Source: Annulohypoxylon bovei var. microspora (Eukaryota; Ascomycota; Sordariomycetes; Xylariales; Hypoxylaceae). Taken from it: a stretch of 64,000 nt of DNA. The notes under the pieces were generated by a model. The model was not told the DNA's origin. It saw only the letters and a list, made by a program, of their open reading frames with translations, and made no database searches. The stretch lies in NCBI GenBank assembly GCA_022836615.1, contig MU405271.1, forward strand, positions 124,001 to 188,000, read 5' to 3'. Position 1 is the stretch's first letter. Each line of letters starts with the position of its first letter. Below, one piece after another: positions 1 to 11,672 of the stretch. Made by a program: the position numbers and the translations under genes.

Positions 1-767
1 TGAAGATAGCACTCTTTCAAGAGTTTATCTCGTGGTCACTTGTACGAAGTTGGGTCAAGCGGGGAAGAGTCGCGGTTCCAATGCCGGGAGGTGGAGCTTT
101 AATCGTATCTTGTAGAGGCTATATATATATATAGCTACAGCACTCGAGTGCGAGATATATATATGTTATAGCTTCATTGGAAACGTCCGCTTGAAATTTC
201 TTGACATGGAGAAGTTGTATTCACCATAAAAAGTAAAGTTGGTTGTAACTTGTAAGTCCTACATACAATGTACATGTAGACGTGGTAACAGCTTGTACAT
301 GTTGTATCTTTTAACGTGAGGTAACGGATAATAATGAACATCTTGATATCTAGGTACATCCAGATTCAATAACTATAAACCACATTCCGAACCCATGTAT
401 TCACTATAAGAATAGACAGATAGAGTACTATGAAATTATGTTAATTTCTTATACTCGTGAGACTATTTAATCACATTAGTAAATAAAGAATTGTTAATAT
501 TTTATAAAGTATAAAGTATAATTTATAGACATAATGTGATGTAACACAAACATGCGGTTAAACAGCCAAACATTCCCATTGGGAAGGATCGCCCCACACC
601 GGACCTCGGAGCTGACGAAAATCGAACCAAATAACGGGGCTGTCGGATCTTTTATCACTCCACCAACAATCCACCAACAGCTTATTCTTGCATCTTTTTC
701 GTCTTTTCATCTTAGCTTTTCTTCTGCATCCACGAACTACGTCAACCCTCCCAACCTCCAGCAGGAT
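1..767. other. AT-rich intergenic stretch
   Basis: No gene is supported here. Around 119-166 an AT-repeat palindrome surrounds a GCACTCGAGTGC core. The last 100 bases (about 660-767) are CT-rich and probably form the promoter and 5' leader of the next gene. An in-frame ATG at 552 exists but opens a low-complexity leader-like sequence. Confidence 0.5.
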
Positions 768-2449
768 ATGAATTGTCAAAATCTCGTTCAGACCTTGATA
801 GAGTCTTTTAATGCTTTAGCCGATGAAGTCCAAAACCTGAGCGACAGGCAGACGGTCTTGGAGCATAAGCTCCGATATGCTCATGAGCAGGTATGGCATA
901 ATATTTCAATCCTGAATCCGTCTTAGCCTGTTCTATTCCTTCCTACCCCTTCTCCGCCTTATATGATGAGAGTTATTAGCTCTAGATCAAGACCTACCTT
1001 TGTTGTAGCCGTGTTTGACAATAACCACATACTCTGATATACTGCGCAAAATATGACACTTGATTACAAATAATATTTTCCGATGTCCGAGGCTAACATC
1101 GTCGGTTCCGACAGTTCCAGTATCTAGCCGACAAATATGCTCCGGCGGCGCCAGAAATCTCGGAGACCTTACTGAATTTGCAAATCCCACCCGAATTGCA
1201 TAATCCATCCCTAGCAAATAATAGCTTCGTTCCCTTACCCAGGAGGAAGACATCCGATTCAAAACATCAGATTGCCGTGATCATCAGAGAAGGGAGACGC
1301 GTCGCCTCATCCCTGACAGCTACTAGCAAGAGCAGTCGATCTAGTAGAGATAGCTTCCCTCCCACGACAATGACTACTACCCTCTCCACTATCCTCGAGC
1401 AAGATTTCACCGTCCAAGGGAAGAAGGGCAACTTGAACTGTCCCTTTTCCCAACCGAATCCCATCACGGAAGAGAAGCAAGATGACACTCCTGATAATCA
1501 ACCATGCGTAATCCCACACGACTCTCAAGATCCTATCTGTGCGGCCATGATAGATGATCCAACTTCACAACCTGCAGCCTCCAAGTGCCCCATTCGCTAC
1601 CTCAATCAACACTCGCCTGAAGAGATTGCCCACTACTTGGAGACCCACAAGCACGAATTGCCGAGGAGTCACGAGGTTTGCGTGAGGAGATATCAGAAGA
1701 ACGAGGACCATATCAAGAAACTAGATGCCAAATACGGCAATCTAGCTAACATGGTCGAGGGTCTTAGTCGTATCCATCAGCCTATGTTACCCGAACAAGA
1801 TACACGGCCTCAGAGCGAGGTTGAAAGGACCTCGAACGAGCGCGTGGAAAATTGGGCTCAAACAGTTAGCGCAACGGTTACAGATCCGGACCGCACTACC
1901 TTGGAGCTGGAGCACGAGCACGAGCACGATGATGATTTGGATAGACAGAGCCACTTCGACAGACCCCTCAAGGAGGTACGCGTAGGCGAATCTCCGAGTC
2001 GTCCCTGGGGTATCTCAGTTCCAATCTACGATGCTCCAATCAATGGCAACGGGTTGGATCGACCTGAATCTCCTCCCCCAGCACCTGTCAAGATTCCTTC
2101 GTCGATGTCACCAGAACCAGAGGGAATACCAGCAAAGAAAACCAGGAAATGTCCCTTCGATCATACGAAGATGGCAGGAATGATGAATAGCTCGAGCCCT
2201 ATTAAACGCGAGGATAAGAGCTCTATCAGACTCGGCGATATCCCGATGAGCAGTCAGACTTCTATCCCGGCGCATGAACCACATGTTGCAGCGAGCCAGC
2301 CGCCTCAACCTGCCTTTATCAACGCAACCGAGGCAGGCAATCGTAAGCAAGATATGAGGCCGCAAATGCTCTTTACGGGTCCGGTCTTCATCGGCTATCC
2401 TATCGAGGATGCGATTCGGTTCATGCAGAGCTTCCAAGGACAGCAGTGA
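768..2449 (+). CDS. Uncharacterised fungal protein with Cys-Pro motifs
   Basis: Two exons, 768-890 and 1121-2449, joined in phase 0 across a 230-bp intron (donor GTATGG, acceptor TTCCAG), give about 483 residues. I chose the ATG at 768 because the sequence upstream looks like a CT-rich leader; an in-frame ATG at 552 would add 72 residues. The first ~45 residues look helical (VQTLIESFNALADEVQ). The best-ordered segment (KCPIRYLNQHSPEEIAHYLE and onward, about residues 195-260) is helical and ends in a charged stretch. The rest is Ser/Pro/Glu-rich and probably disordered. CPF or CPI dipeptides occur three times (NCPFSQ, KCPIRY, KCPFDH). I recognise no enzyme family. The gene is convergent with TVP38 downstream. 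Confidence 0.75.
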
Positions 2450-3092
2450 TGACTCGAGGTTGGCACGGCCTTGCAGAGGATGGTTAGGTGGATTCATATC
2501 ACGAGTAACGACTTGAGTTTATTGATTTAGCATGTCGTTCTGTCTTTGTTTTATAACTAGCTAAGGTGTCAGGGGGTTTGGCTTGGTACACTTGTCTTCT
2601 TCGCCCAGACAGTTGGCTCTCCGAGGTTTGAAGGAGACTTTAGGCAACGAAATGAATTTGTAGCAGGCGTTTGTTTTTGCTTTTTTACTGGTTATGATAG
2701 CATCAGTCTGGCGTTGGGGAATAGGACACGACATGGGACGGACGATATGATACCCTTCATAGTAGAAAATTGCTTTAGTTGATAATGATGGCAACACCAA
2801 TACCAATAATACCGTTTTTACATTGTAACCTTTTTTCGATATCAGACTTTCCCGACCTGACTATCCCGTCCCGTCTAACTAGTGCGATATGATGTGATCT
2901 TGTATGCCCGTACATCCCGACCCCCATCCCAATACCATATCCCGTTCCAAAATGCAAAAATGAGCTGGCCTTGTCTTATGCTCTCTTTACCCTCTCCAAA
3001 CGCCGGATAACCATACCGTAACCCTACTCCGTACACGCACCCGTCGAAAATTTCCAGATTACAATGTTTTATCTAACGCAGCCATTCCTTTC
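2450..3092. other. Convergent 3' intergenic region
   Basis: This lies between two convergent genes and should hold both 3' UTRs. I see no credible ORF or RNA gene in it. Confidence 0.5.
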
Positions 3093-4346
3093 TCAATGTT
3101 TCTGCTTCCCATTCCCGTTCGAGACCTCTGCATCGGTATCCTCGTCCCGGTACCCGGACTCGAGCCCCTCCGCCTCCCACAGCGAGATGTCATCGTCGTC
3201 CATCAGCGCCGCCTCATCCGCCTCCCCGGGCCTCTGCTGTCTCGCACCGCCACTTCCGATACCGATACCGCCCAGCACACCCTCCTCCAGATCCTCGTAG
3301 CTGAGATCCGTGTCGCCGTCGACAGGCAGGCCGTTCTCGACGGCCTCCTCGCGGGCGAGCTCCTTGGCGCGCGCCATGGTGCGGCGGTAGATGAACAGGC
3401 TGAGGGCGATGCCGACGACGGAGCCGACCAGCATGCTTAGGTAGTTCACGACCTTGTCGCCGACGCTCATCTCGTCGCCGCTCTCGGCTAGCAGCGCTAG
3501 CCGGCTGCCGATGAAGACGTGGACGAACAGCTTCGGGGTGGCCATGGCGGTGGCGAGCGCGAAGCGCAGGGGGGTGATGCTGGGGATCGTGGCGAGGAAG
3601 CCGTTGCTCAGGCTGAAGGGCAGCGGGCAGAAGCGGATGGCGGCGAGCACGAGCAGGCCGTCGCGCCGCAGGACCTGGCCGAGGGCCACGAACCGCTTGT
3701 CGGCGCCGACGAGCGCGTGCACGTAGCCGCTGAACACGGTGCGGCTCGTCAGGAAGGAGGCCAGCGACCCGAACACGGTGGCGCCCGCGACGATGGGCCA
3801 GCCGCCGGGGAAGCCGTACACGAAGCCGGCGATGGTCACGCACGTGCTGTACCCGATCATGGGCGGGAAGGCGGACAGGCACGTCATGAGGGCGACGAGG
3901 ATCCAGCCGCCGGGGAGCGCGCGCCAGCCCTGGGCGACGGGGCCCAGCGCCTTGAAGATGCGGTGCGAGTACACGAGCCCGAGGATCAGCAGCACGTTGA
4001 CGACGAGCAGGGCCAGCCCGCCGAGCACGCGCTGCAGCGGGCTGAGCGTGTAGAACAGCTTGAGGACCTTGTTCGCGACGGACAGGCTCGTGCGCATCAG
4101 GCGCTGGCTCAGGGGCGCGTGGGACTCGTCGGCGGCCGAGCGCGAGTATGGCGTCGATAGCCGCCGGCTGTTGGTCCCGGACGCTGGGCGCTGCGGGCTC
4201 TGACGTACCCACGGAGGCACGGGGGCGTCTGTTCGAGGGGAGGGCGGGCCCGGGGAGGGAGAAGGAGACGGGAGAGGAGAGGGCGTGGGCGAGAGCGAGG
4301 TCGATAGCATGGGCACTCGGGCCTCGGATAGAGGATCGAGTGGCAT
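3093..4346 (-). CDS. TVP38: Golgi membrane protein TVP38 (VTT/DedA family)
   Basis: A single-exon gene of 417 residues. The N-terminal ~95 residues are Pro/Ser-rich and probably cytosolic. Hydrophobic segments lie at about 105-127, 148-180, 183-200, 230-255, 262-285 and 300-320. The VTT/SNARE-associated core includes FPPMIGYST, GFVYGFPGG and RFCPLPFSLSNGF, which are typical of fungal Tvp38. An acidic, Gly-rich cytosolic tail of ~95 residues follows. Known family members sit in late Golgi membranes, and the wider VTT family includes lipid scramblases. The coding sequence is much richer in GC than its surroundings, so several other frames are open across it; the membrane frame is the real one. 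Start chosen at the first ATG of the frame. Confidence 0.92.
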   Translation of the reverse strand: MPLDPLSEARVPMLSTSLSPTPSPLPSPSPSPGPPSPRTDAPVPPWVRQSPQRPASGTNSRRLSTPYSRSAADESHAPLSQRLMRTSLSVANKVLKLFYTLSPLQRVLGGLALLVVNVLLILGLVYSHRIFKALGPVAQGWRALPGGWILVALMTCLSAFPPMIGYSTCVTIAGFVYGFPGGWPIVAGATVFGSLASFLTSRTVFSGYVHALVGADKRFVALGQVLRRDGLLVLAAIRFCPLPFSLSNGFLATIPSITPLRFALATAMATPKLFVHVFIGSRLALLAESGDEMSVGDKVVNYLSMLVGSVVGIALSLFIYRRTMARAKELAREEAVENGLPVDGDTDLSYEDLEEGVLGGIGIGSGGARQQRPGEADEAALMDDDDISLWEAEGLESGYRDEDTDAEVSNGNGKQKH

Positions 4347-4788
4347 GTTGACGGGGCGTGCGTGTGTAGCGTACGGTCCGAGGTTTCTAGAAGTCGTATC
4401 GAAGGTCCTTAGACCTGACGGATCATCGGTGCAGGTTTGTAAGCTCTAGATGGGTAGTTAAAAGTACAAGGGAGAACAGACGGGATATCCCGGATCGAGT
4501 TCGATATCAGCAGTAGGGTTTGATTGCTTGCAACAAACACTAGCTGTCCATATTTGCTAAGACGGGACGAGCAGAATATGGTGATGATGAAATGTGCTAA
4601 GGAGGTTGACACTTGCGAGCTTAAAGTTGGGAAGTTGGAAGTTAGGAGGTCTTAGTAACGGATCGCAGGGTGTCAGGGACGTTAATGTTGCTACCTATCC
4701 ACATATTAAACTTTGGTGAGATTTGAGCGGCTTGGGCTGAGAGCTAAAAAAGGCAAGCCAATTGGAAGGGGACCATGCGTCAAGTATG

Positions 4789-4822
<34 letters not shown>

Positions 4823-5472
4823 TGTATGTATGTATGTATGTATGTATGTATGTATGTATGTATGTATGTATGTATGTATGTATGTATGTAGGTGCCTATG
4901 TAAGATGTACATTTGTATTTGTAGCAATGCCACATGTAGTGAGATGATAAGGTGCATTGTATTATCTTGTATTATGTACGACAGCAGACTCAGCCACTAC
5001 AGAATCCGCAGCAATGGAAGATCTGTAGGCATCCAAGATATCTACTATAAGATGGCTCATACTGATGTATGTAGATGTATGTAAGTATGTTGAAAAAGAA
5101 GAGATCAAGCCATACCTAATGCATGAAACACACTTGAACTCCTCGAGTTCCTCTCTAACTGACGTCTGAGACGTCGCGACTTGGCAATATAAGTACGTAC
5201 CCATAATATTCCTAAGGGCATTGAACCTTGCACGATGATGTATCCATGTAGTACATTTGTCCGGTTAGCTCCGAGAGAAGTCGAGGATATTCAGCCGGCC
5301 CGCATCGGCCCGCGTAAACATTGAGCCCCTTAGAGATCCCCCTAAGTCTTAACCACATTACATGTGAAGTACCTAGTCCATCATATAGTATCTACTTTGG
5401 CAATGATCAACGTGCGAACCGTTTTAAGAGAATATTTCAGCTTTCTTTATTAGTTGCATTATCTGCTACTAG
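4347..5472. other. Intergenic region with microsatellite
   Basis: This is the promoter side of TVP38 and the 3' side of the CCCH/SMR gene. It holds the TATG microsatellite listed separately. No gene is seen; the open frames across the repeat are repeat artefacts. Confidence 0.5.
4787..4890. repeat. (TATG)n tetranucleotide microsatellite
   Basis: About 24 near-perfect TATG units run uninterrupted from about 4794 to 4890, preceded by a short TATATATG transition. Both strands read through without stops (Met-Tyr-Val-Cys on +, Thr-Tyr-Ile-His on -), which produces spurious ORFs. Confidence 0.97.
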
Positions 5473-7779
5473 TCACCGGCCTCTACTACCACTTGGCCCC
5501 TTGGGAGGATCTCGAACGAGAAGCCTAACTTTTCCATCACCAATCTCAACGCCCTGGCTCAGGATATCAACGTCCTCCTTAGGCTCTTCCTTCTCTTTCG
5601 ACCCATCTCTAGTAAGGGACTTGTCCCAGCTTCGAGCATCGATTCCGAGAATTCCTCCCATGTTGTTGCGATCTCCGGGAACCGAGAACTCACGATAGGC
5701 ATATCTCCACTCGTTCAGAAAGTTTCTGATCGCCTTGCCCACCTTATCCTTCCCATTCTTACTGTGGTGACCGGTTCCAGTGATAGCATATACGGGTCTA
5801 GGTTCTTTACTGTTGTCTAAGAGAACTCTTTCCAGATATTCGACAGCTTCATCCGGATGTAGACCGTGAAGATCCACGAAGATTTCCATGTTAGACATGT
5901 TTTGCTTGTTACGCTCCTCGTATAATTCCCGCGCGGCCTCACGATGAGCTTTTCGCATGAGGTCGTTCTCGCTTTGGCCTCGAAGACTAAGAGCCTTTGC
6001 TGCTCGCGCGTCATTACGGTTCCATGCCTGGGCAGCACTAAAGATAATATTAGTTTTATATACTTCTGAACAGAATTCCTAGGATTCGACAAACCTTTGT
6101 AGAAACTTGTTTCGGAGGCCACCGTGCTTGATAGCCTCCTGACGAGCCTTAAGGTAGGCTTTGTTGGCCCTGTCTCCTGTCTCTAGCCATGGGATATGTT
6201 TAGGCATGGGGATAGCCTGGGCGGTAGCACTGTTCTCCCCGTTCTTTACGTTTGTAGCACTTCCGTTGCGACCAATCTTCTTTGACTCTTGCCGGCTAGG
6301 CCCAGATCCAGGACCAGGAGATGGCGACATTTTCACAATGTCTGCTAGAGAGCTTGGAGTGAAATTCTCTTTGTTCCCATGGCCATGCCCACCACGCTTG
6401 CCATGGTGTTTCTTATTAGGCTTAGTAGAAGCAGACCCGAGAGAAGGGAATGCATCATTGTCATCTATTGACGGGGCGCTCATGCCTTCCTTCGTCTGGT
6501 GCCGGCTTCCAGGCCTTGAACGCGGACGAGATCCATCACTACCTGCGTAACCGTGCGGCTTCAGCCCTGGCGGAGGAGTTACTCCGGAAGTAGGATAATT
6601 GAAACTTGCAGCATATGGATTTAATTCCGGCGTGCTCGGTCGAAGTGATGGGAACGAGCTAAAATCCTGAACCTGCAAGTTTTGGCTTTTCTGTGGTGGC
6701 GTATTGGTGCCATCCACGTTGAGGCGGTTTACGAGGTGAGCTGGGTCATGAGAGAAAATACACGTGTCTCCAGCCAGGCAGTTACCCATAACCCAATATC
6801 TAAGAGGTTAGCACATGCAAGGTAGGCTTATTGCGCGGTCCTGAACTTACTTGCAGATGTGATTGCTGAGATCATGGCTAAATCGACAGTCCGCACGGAG
6901 GCATTGTCCAGTAGACAAATAAAACTTGCATATAATGCCAGCCTTTTGTTGAGTTAATGGTGTTGTAGGTCTTCCTTCTGGTGTCATAGACTTTCCGATG
7001 AGGATACTTTTAGATTCGGGTGTAAGTCCAGAAGCATTTGTTGAATCCTGGCCCTGAGATTCCATTATAGATGCAATAGTAGCACTAAGATCGTAGCCAT
7101 GCATAGAGAGAGCTACCTCGATCTCCTCGTCGGATTTAGATTGGCCGAGGATCGAGCGCAGCATGTCATACGGGGTCATGTCCGTCTGTTGAGCAGACAC
7201 ATATTCAGGGGCAGCAGCGTTGAGGCCGCTAGATGTGCCCACGGAAGAAGCAATGCTAAGTGCATCATCACTCACTAACCAATCAACGTTTTCAGTCTGC
7301 AGATCACCGAAGATCTCTTGAGAAGGACTCGAATCGTTGGCGAATTCGTACGCATTCAAATTTGGACTGTGTGGTATTACTGGGGCAGCAAATGCGAGCC
7401 GGGGCGACGGGCGCGGAGATGAAAAGGGCGACACGGTAGAGGATTTGGTACGGCTGAGGTTGGTTGGAACAAAGCCCGGAGGAGCTAAGGGGCTTACTCC
7501 TAGCCGAGGAGAACCTGACAAAGGGGTCGAGGAACCCCGCCACGAGGCTGGAGAAGGTCGACGAAGAATGGTCTGTCGTATCGGGGGAGGTGAGGTCGCA
7601 CTACCCCCTCCTTCGCGAAATCGCCATAGCACGTCGAGTACCGCGTTCTCTAAGCTCGAGCCGCTCAAGGTCGTCTCCTTTTTCAGCAAATCCTCGAGTT
7701 TATCCGTTTTGTCATCGTCATCGAGGTCCGGGTCTTGCAGGACAGGGAGACATATTTCGAACGTTTCGTCTGAAACCAT
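5473..7779 (-). CDS. CCCH zinc-finger and SMR-domain protein
   Basis: Three exons, 7779-6851, 6799-6095 and 6037-5473, with introns of 51 and 57 bp, encode 732 residues. The N-terminus is acidic and helical; the middle is Ser/Pro-rich. Around residues 285-330 there are two CCCH fingers; the second, C-x7-C-x4-C-x3-H like, is created across the first splice junction. The C-terminal third has a DUF1771-like Arg/Ala-rich helix (starting AAQAWNRNDARAAK) followed by an Smr domain with VDLHGLHPDEA and TGTGHHS. Smr domains are known nucleases or RNA-binding modules, and CCCH fingers bind RNA, so a role in mRNA surveillance or translation is inferred. Start is the first ATG of the frame. A strong pyrimidine-rich tract lies upstream on this strand (8156-8197). 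Confidence 0.9.
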
Positions 7780-9303
7780 GATTACGCGACTTGAGCAGGA
7801 ATTTAGACGTTAGTAGAGCTTCAGAAGCAGATAATGAAGTAAGGAGGTAAGCACGACACGACAGGACAAGACAAGACAGGACGATGATAGAATATATCAA
7901 GCAGAGTTGGCCCGTAATAGATGTAGGCGAGCCCGGCCGATGCCAAGCATAAGCAAGCTGAGCTATCGTATTAGAGGATAGTATAATAAATGTACCTACA
8001 TAGTCCGGATAGCCTAGATAGGAGAAGGGTAAGAAAGAGAAAAAAGATAGGCGCAAGGGCGCAGGAAAAGACGGAGGGTTAACTAAAGGTTGGGTGCCAC
8101 AGAGAATAAGCGACTATTCGCATTATGCAGATGCCGTGAGACGAGATTCGTGTTGTTGAAGAAGAGAAGAAGAAAAAGAAGAGAAAAAAGAAGGACCTGA
8201 CAAAGCAGGTGGAACGAATGTGTGTCTGACGAGTATTGTATTGTATCGGTATTGTATTGTTGTAGTGTTGCAGTATTGTAGTGCTGCAAGTGTATGTAGT
8301 AATGTGGTATTTTTGGGATTTTAGCTGTCTGGCAGCGTTACGGAGTTATGGATCAGAACTAGAAAGCCTTGTTGGGATTTCAGCTCCCAAGACTTTGCAA
8401 AGGACTGTCAAGACTGGCAGACTGGTAGACTGGCAGGCTTTGGTTGCCTTGAAGTTGCACTTGGGTGTTGCGGGAACAGGGAGGCTTCACAGGAGAGACG
8501 TGGGAAGCCAGTCAAGTTAGAAGGTCTGGACGGCTTGATGCAATCAATGTGGGGGCTCAGCTAGGTAATATTAACGACCACTAATACTAAGTACCCGGCA
8601 CACTACTAACCCGTGCCGTATATGTACTTAGTCGTCACCTACTAAAACCTATTAATACCCCACCCCACTAAGTATATATACTGCAATGTAAGGTACAAAA
8701 ACTCAACATTGAAAGTTTTGGTCGGGGACCCGGCTCTTTGTCTCGAAACGCCCCATGCCACTAAGACCTCTTAAGACCTCCGTATAACACATCATGTAGT
8801 ACGGTCTCAATACGGGCGAATGCGCCTCCCTATTGTCTGATTTGAGCACTTTCTTCACCGAAATACCTCCAATAGGTCCGAGTTTAATTGCTTAGCCTTC
8901 TATCAACCCAACTCTATTATACCTTTCGATTCTAAAAATGACAGTATATTAGATGTCTAAATGTGTGTATGCAGTAAGCCTCGTCAAAAGTGAGGCTATA
9001 CATTTATAGGTACTATTTGAAGTGTCTTACTCAATCCGAATCACTATATGTACCCTGGCATGCATGTGCCGGAAACAGGTAGCACGCCATAGAAACTTTT
9101 CTAGAGTGCAGACCAATTATATAGGTACATTCTTTCCACCGCCACTCAGCCGCCTACTAGGAGAGAAGACGTCGGCTAGAACCGAATCTATCCGTCTTAT
9201 AATTTGTATTTTAGGAGCAGGTAGTTCAATGTCGTTATAGACATTTTTAACGTTTTATTTCAAATCTGAGCGTAACGAGTATTCTTGGGTAGTTATCGTA
9301 AAC
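7780..9303. other. Intergenic region with a purine tract and a palindrome
   Basis: The CCCH/SMR promoter side includes a purine tract at about 8156-8197 (pyrimidine on the coding strand) and TATTG-rich sequence at about 8230-8284. An imperfect hairpin sits at 8587-8631 (CTAAGTAC/GTACTTAG and CGGCAC/GTGCCG arms). No convincing gene is visible. Confidence 0.5.
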
Positions 9304-10966
9304 TCAAGGTATCTCATCCTCATCCTCGTCTCCAAAGCCAAAACTAAACCCACCAGCATCCTTCTCGGCATCGTTAGTTTTTCCGACCGCCTCCTCCCAT
9401 TTTCTTTTCTTGCTCTGACTCCTCCGTTCTAGCTCCGCAACAGCCTCATCAAGGAGGTCAGGATAATGGATCTTCAACCGTTCTTCAAAAAGCTCATACG
9501 GACTCTCGATGTTCCTCTTGAAGCCAGTAACCTGATCTGGCTTGTCTTTGAGAAAAGATAGCACGTCTGCGAGGTGTGATTTGGGGACAAAGTTCTGAGT
9601 GAGAGCTATGCCAGCCTCGAGATTTACGACTAGATGCCACCAGCCGCTCGGCACGTGCAAGATTTCGCCTGCTTTGCAAACACCCTCTAAGCAACCTGGA
9701 AGCGCACGCGCTTCCGCGTGGAATTCGAGTAACCACTCAGCTATACTTAGTGGACTAGTGACCTCGCTGCTATCCTCTGAAACATAGACGCCGGGAACCT
9801 GCGCCGTCGGGGGAAACACTATAGCATATATAGTCAGCCGCTGATATTTCTGAAATGCGCTGCGAAGACTTACTGATCCAATATTTCGAGCCTTCCAGAA
9901 CGGCATTCCAGGCGCTGGTCGCATTCGGGTCTTTGTGAAAAGTCGAGCCGCTACGCTCAGGACCAATGATAAGCCAACGATGAGCAGGTCTTTCTTCACC
10001 AAGCAACTGAAACAAATCCGAGCCAAAGCACTCAGGTGGCCAGTATACAGCACCTATATCTTTTCCGATACGAATATTCATCTTCTCCGCGAAACCCTTA
10101 TCAAATAGATATAAGGGGCTCTCATCCTCGTTATTCGACATATACTCGTGATAAATCGAGAAGGGCCAATCTACAGCTTCGGCTCGGAATTCGACGTTCG
10201 AGTAGCTCCCGTTTAACTTCTGGATGCTCCAATCACCGCATACTGGCCATCGTTGGATGCAGTCAGTCAATATAAATGGCTTGCTGCTCCAACTCTGCGC
10301 AAAATCATCGTAGCTAAGTTGTTCAAACCGCCTAATCTGATTTGCTACGGGAATATTTGACGCATATTTCTCAAGGGCAACGTGAGCACAGACGAATGGT
10401 CTATGTATGACATCGGAAAAGACATTACTGCAGTCGATTCCAGGTCGCCAACCAGCGGGAGCTTTCAGAAGTGTGTTTCTCCATGAACCTTTCCACACAA
10501 GTGGCTGAAAGCTAGTCCTGAATGGATAAATAGACGAATCAGTTCAATGACACATAAGATGAGTATAGTACATATATTGATCCTTCTATCGAAGAGTCAT
10601 ATATGCCTGTTTTCGTCCACCTGATTATAACATCACTTACTCAAGAAATAAAATTTTCCACAATTCGTCTAGTTGGCAAAAAGCGTAGAGAAAGCGACAA
10701 GTAAGCCCGATGTTTTCCAGGGATGAAGTATCGAGATATTCGAGAATCTGTAAAATCATCTCATCTGGGAGTCGACCCAAAGGACCAAGGGACTGGCGAG
10801 CGGTTGGGCCAGATACGAAATACTGGTTTCCAAGTGGTTTGACCCCCATTGGATGAACGGGGATGGAATCTGACGAAATCCTGGTGATAGGCACACTCGA
10901 TTCGCCTCCATTTGCCATTATACCTCCACTAACACCCCCTTGATTGATGTCTTTCGCTAGTAGCAT
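9304..10966 (-). CDS. F-box and JmjC-domain protein (JMJD6-like)
   Basis: Three exons, 10966-10641, 10517-9874 and 9818-9304, with introns of 123 and 55 bp, encode 494 residues. An F-box (LGRLPDEMILQILEYLDTSS) lies at about residues 60-108. It is followed by a cupin/JmjC dioxygenase domain of the phosphatidylserine-receptor/JMJD6 type. The iron ligands are visible as H-x-D in STFHKDP (about His303, Asp305) and a distal His in GWWH (about His385). The C-terminus is Lys/Arg-rich and then acidic. JmjC enzymes use Fe(II) and 2-oxoglutarate to hydroxylate or demethylate proteins; F-boxes recruit Skp1 for SCF ubiquitin ligases. The substrate is unknown. The gene is divergent from eIF4A. Confidence 0.92.
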
Positions 10967-11672
10967 AGTTGCTAGAATTGACTACTAGATAACTGCCCGT
11001 TTAGGCCAAGTTCTTAGTTGAGGACTCAGTATGTGCCTGGCCTGCGTGCCTGACACTGGAATGCTTCGCCACACGATAGTAGCAATTCAGCGTCAATGAG
11101 TCACAAAGTTATATCTATCAAACTCTCGTTCAAATTCGAAAGATCGGGCTCTGGGATATAATCTGTTTTGTGGGCTATAAATTGCAGTGTAGTTATTGGA
11201 AAGGTGAATAAACTAAGTTAACGAACTAAAAATAAAATAAAATAAAATTTCATCCGAGAAAGCGTGTTGCCGCGCAGCGTAGAACTTTCCAAGCTACCAA
11301 GGTACAAAGTTTAGTGCCCCGCATCAGGGTTTCCCCGAAGTTTTACCCCCACTCAAATTTTTTTTACTTACCTCTTTATGTCAACTTCGTCCTTGGGCTT
11401 TTCCTCCCACCTTCGATTTTTCCAATCGTTACAGATTAATCAACACAACGAAAAGTAACAACCACCGTCGGATTTTTTTGCTCTCTCATATTTGAGAGCG
11501 TTTAATCCATTCCTTTCACGCATTTAATTTCTACGCAGGACGACTTGCCTTTGTGCAAAGTTCGTGCGCCTATTTTCTAGATAACCCCACCAAAGATCGC
11601 CGCTCCAAGTCTCCTTGAATTCTAAGCTGTGCTTGGAATTCGAGAGACTGCATCGATCTACTACTCGTAATC
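10967..11672. other. Divergent promoter region of the JmjC and eIF4A genes
   Basis: About 700 bp separate the two start codons. Toward eIF4A it contains T-rich and CT-rich tracts (about 11355-11480), typical of 5' leaders of highly expressed fungal genes. No additional gene is seen. Confidence 0.55.

Noticed and set aside
3214..4212. A 332-codon minus-strand frame and a 213-codon plus-strand frame over TVP38
   Set aside because: They are Arg/Ala/Gly/Pro-rich shadows produced by GC-rich codon positions; the TVP38 frame carries the conserved domain.
4713..5084. ORFs of Met-Tyr-Val-Cys and Thr-Tyr-Ile-His repeats
   Set aside because: They are translations of the TATG microsatellite.
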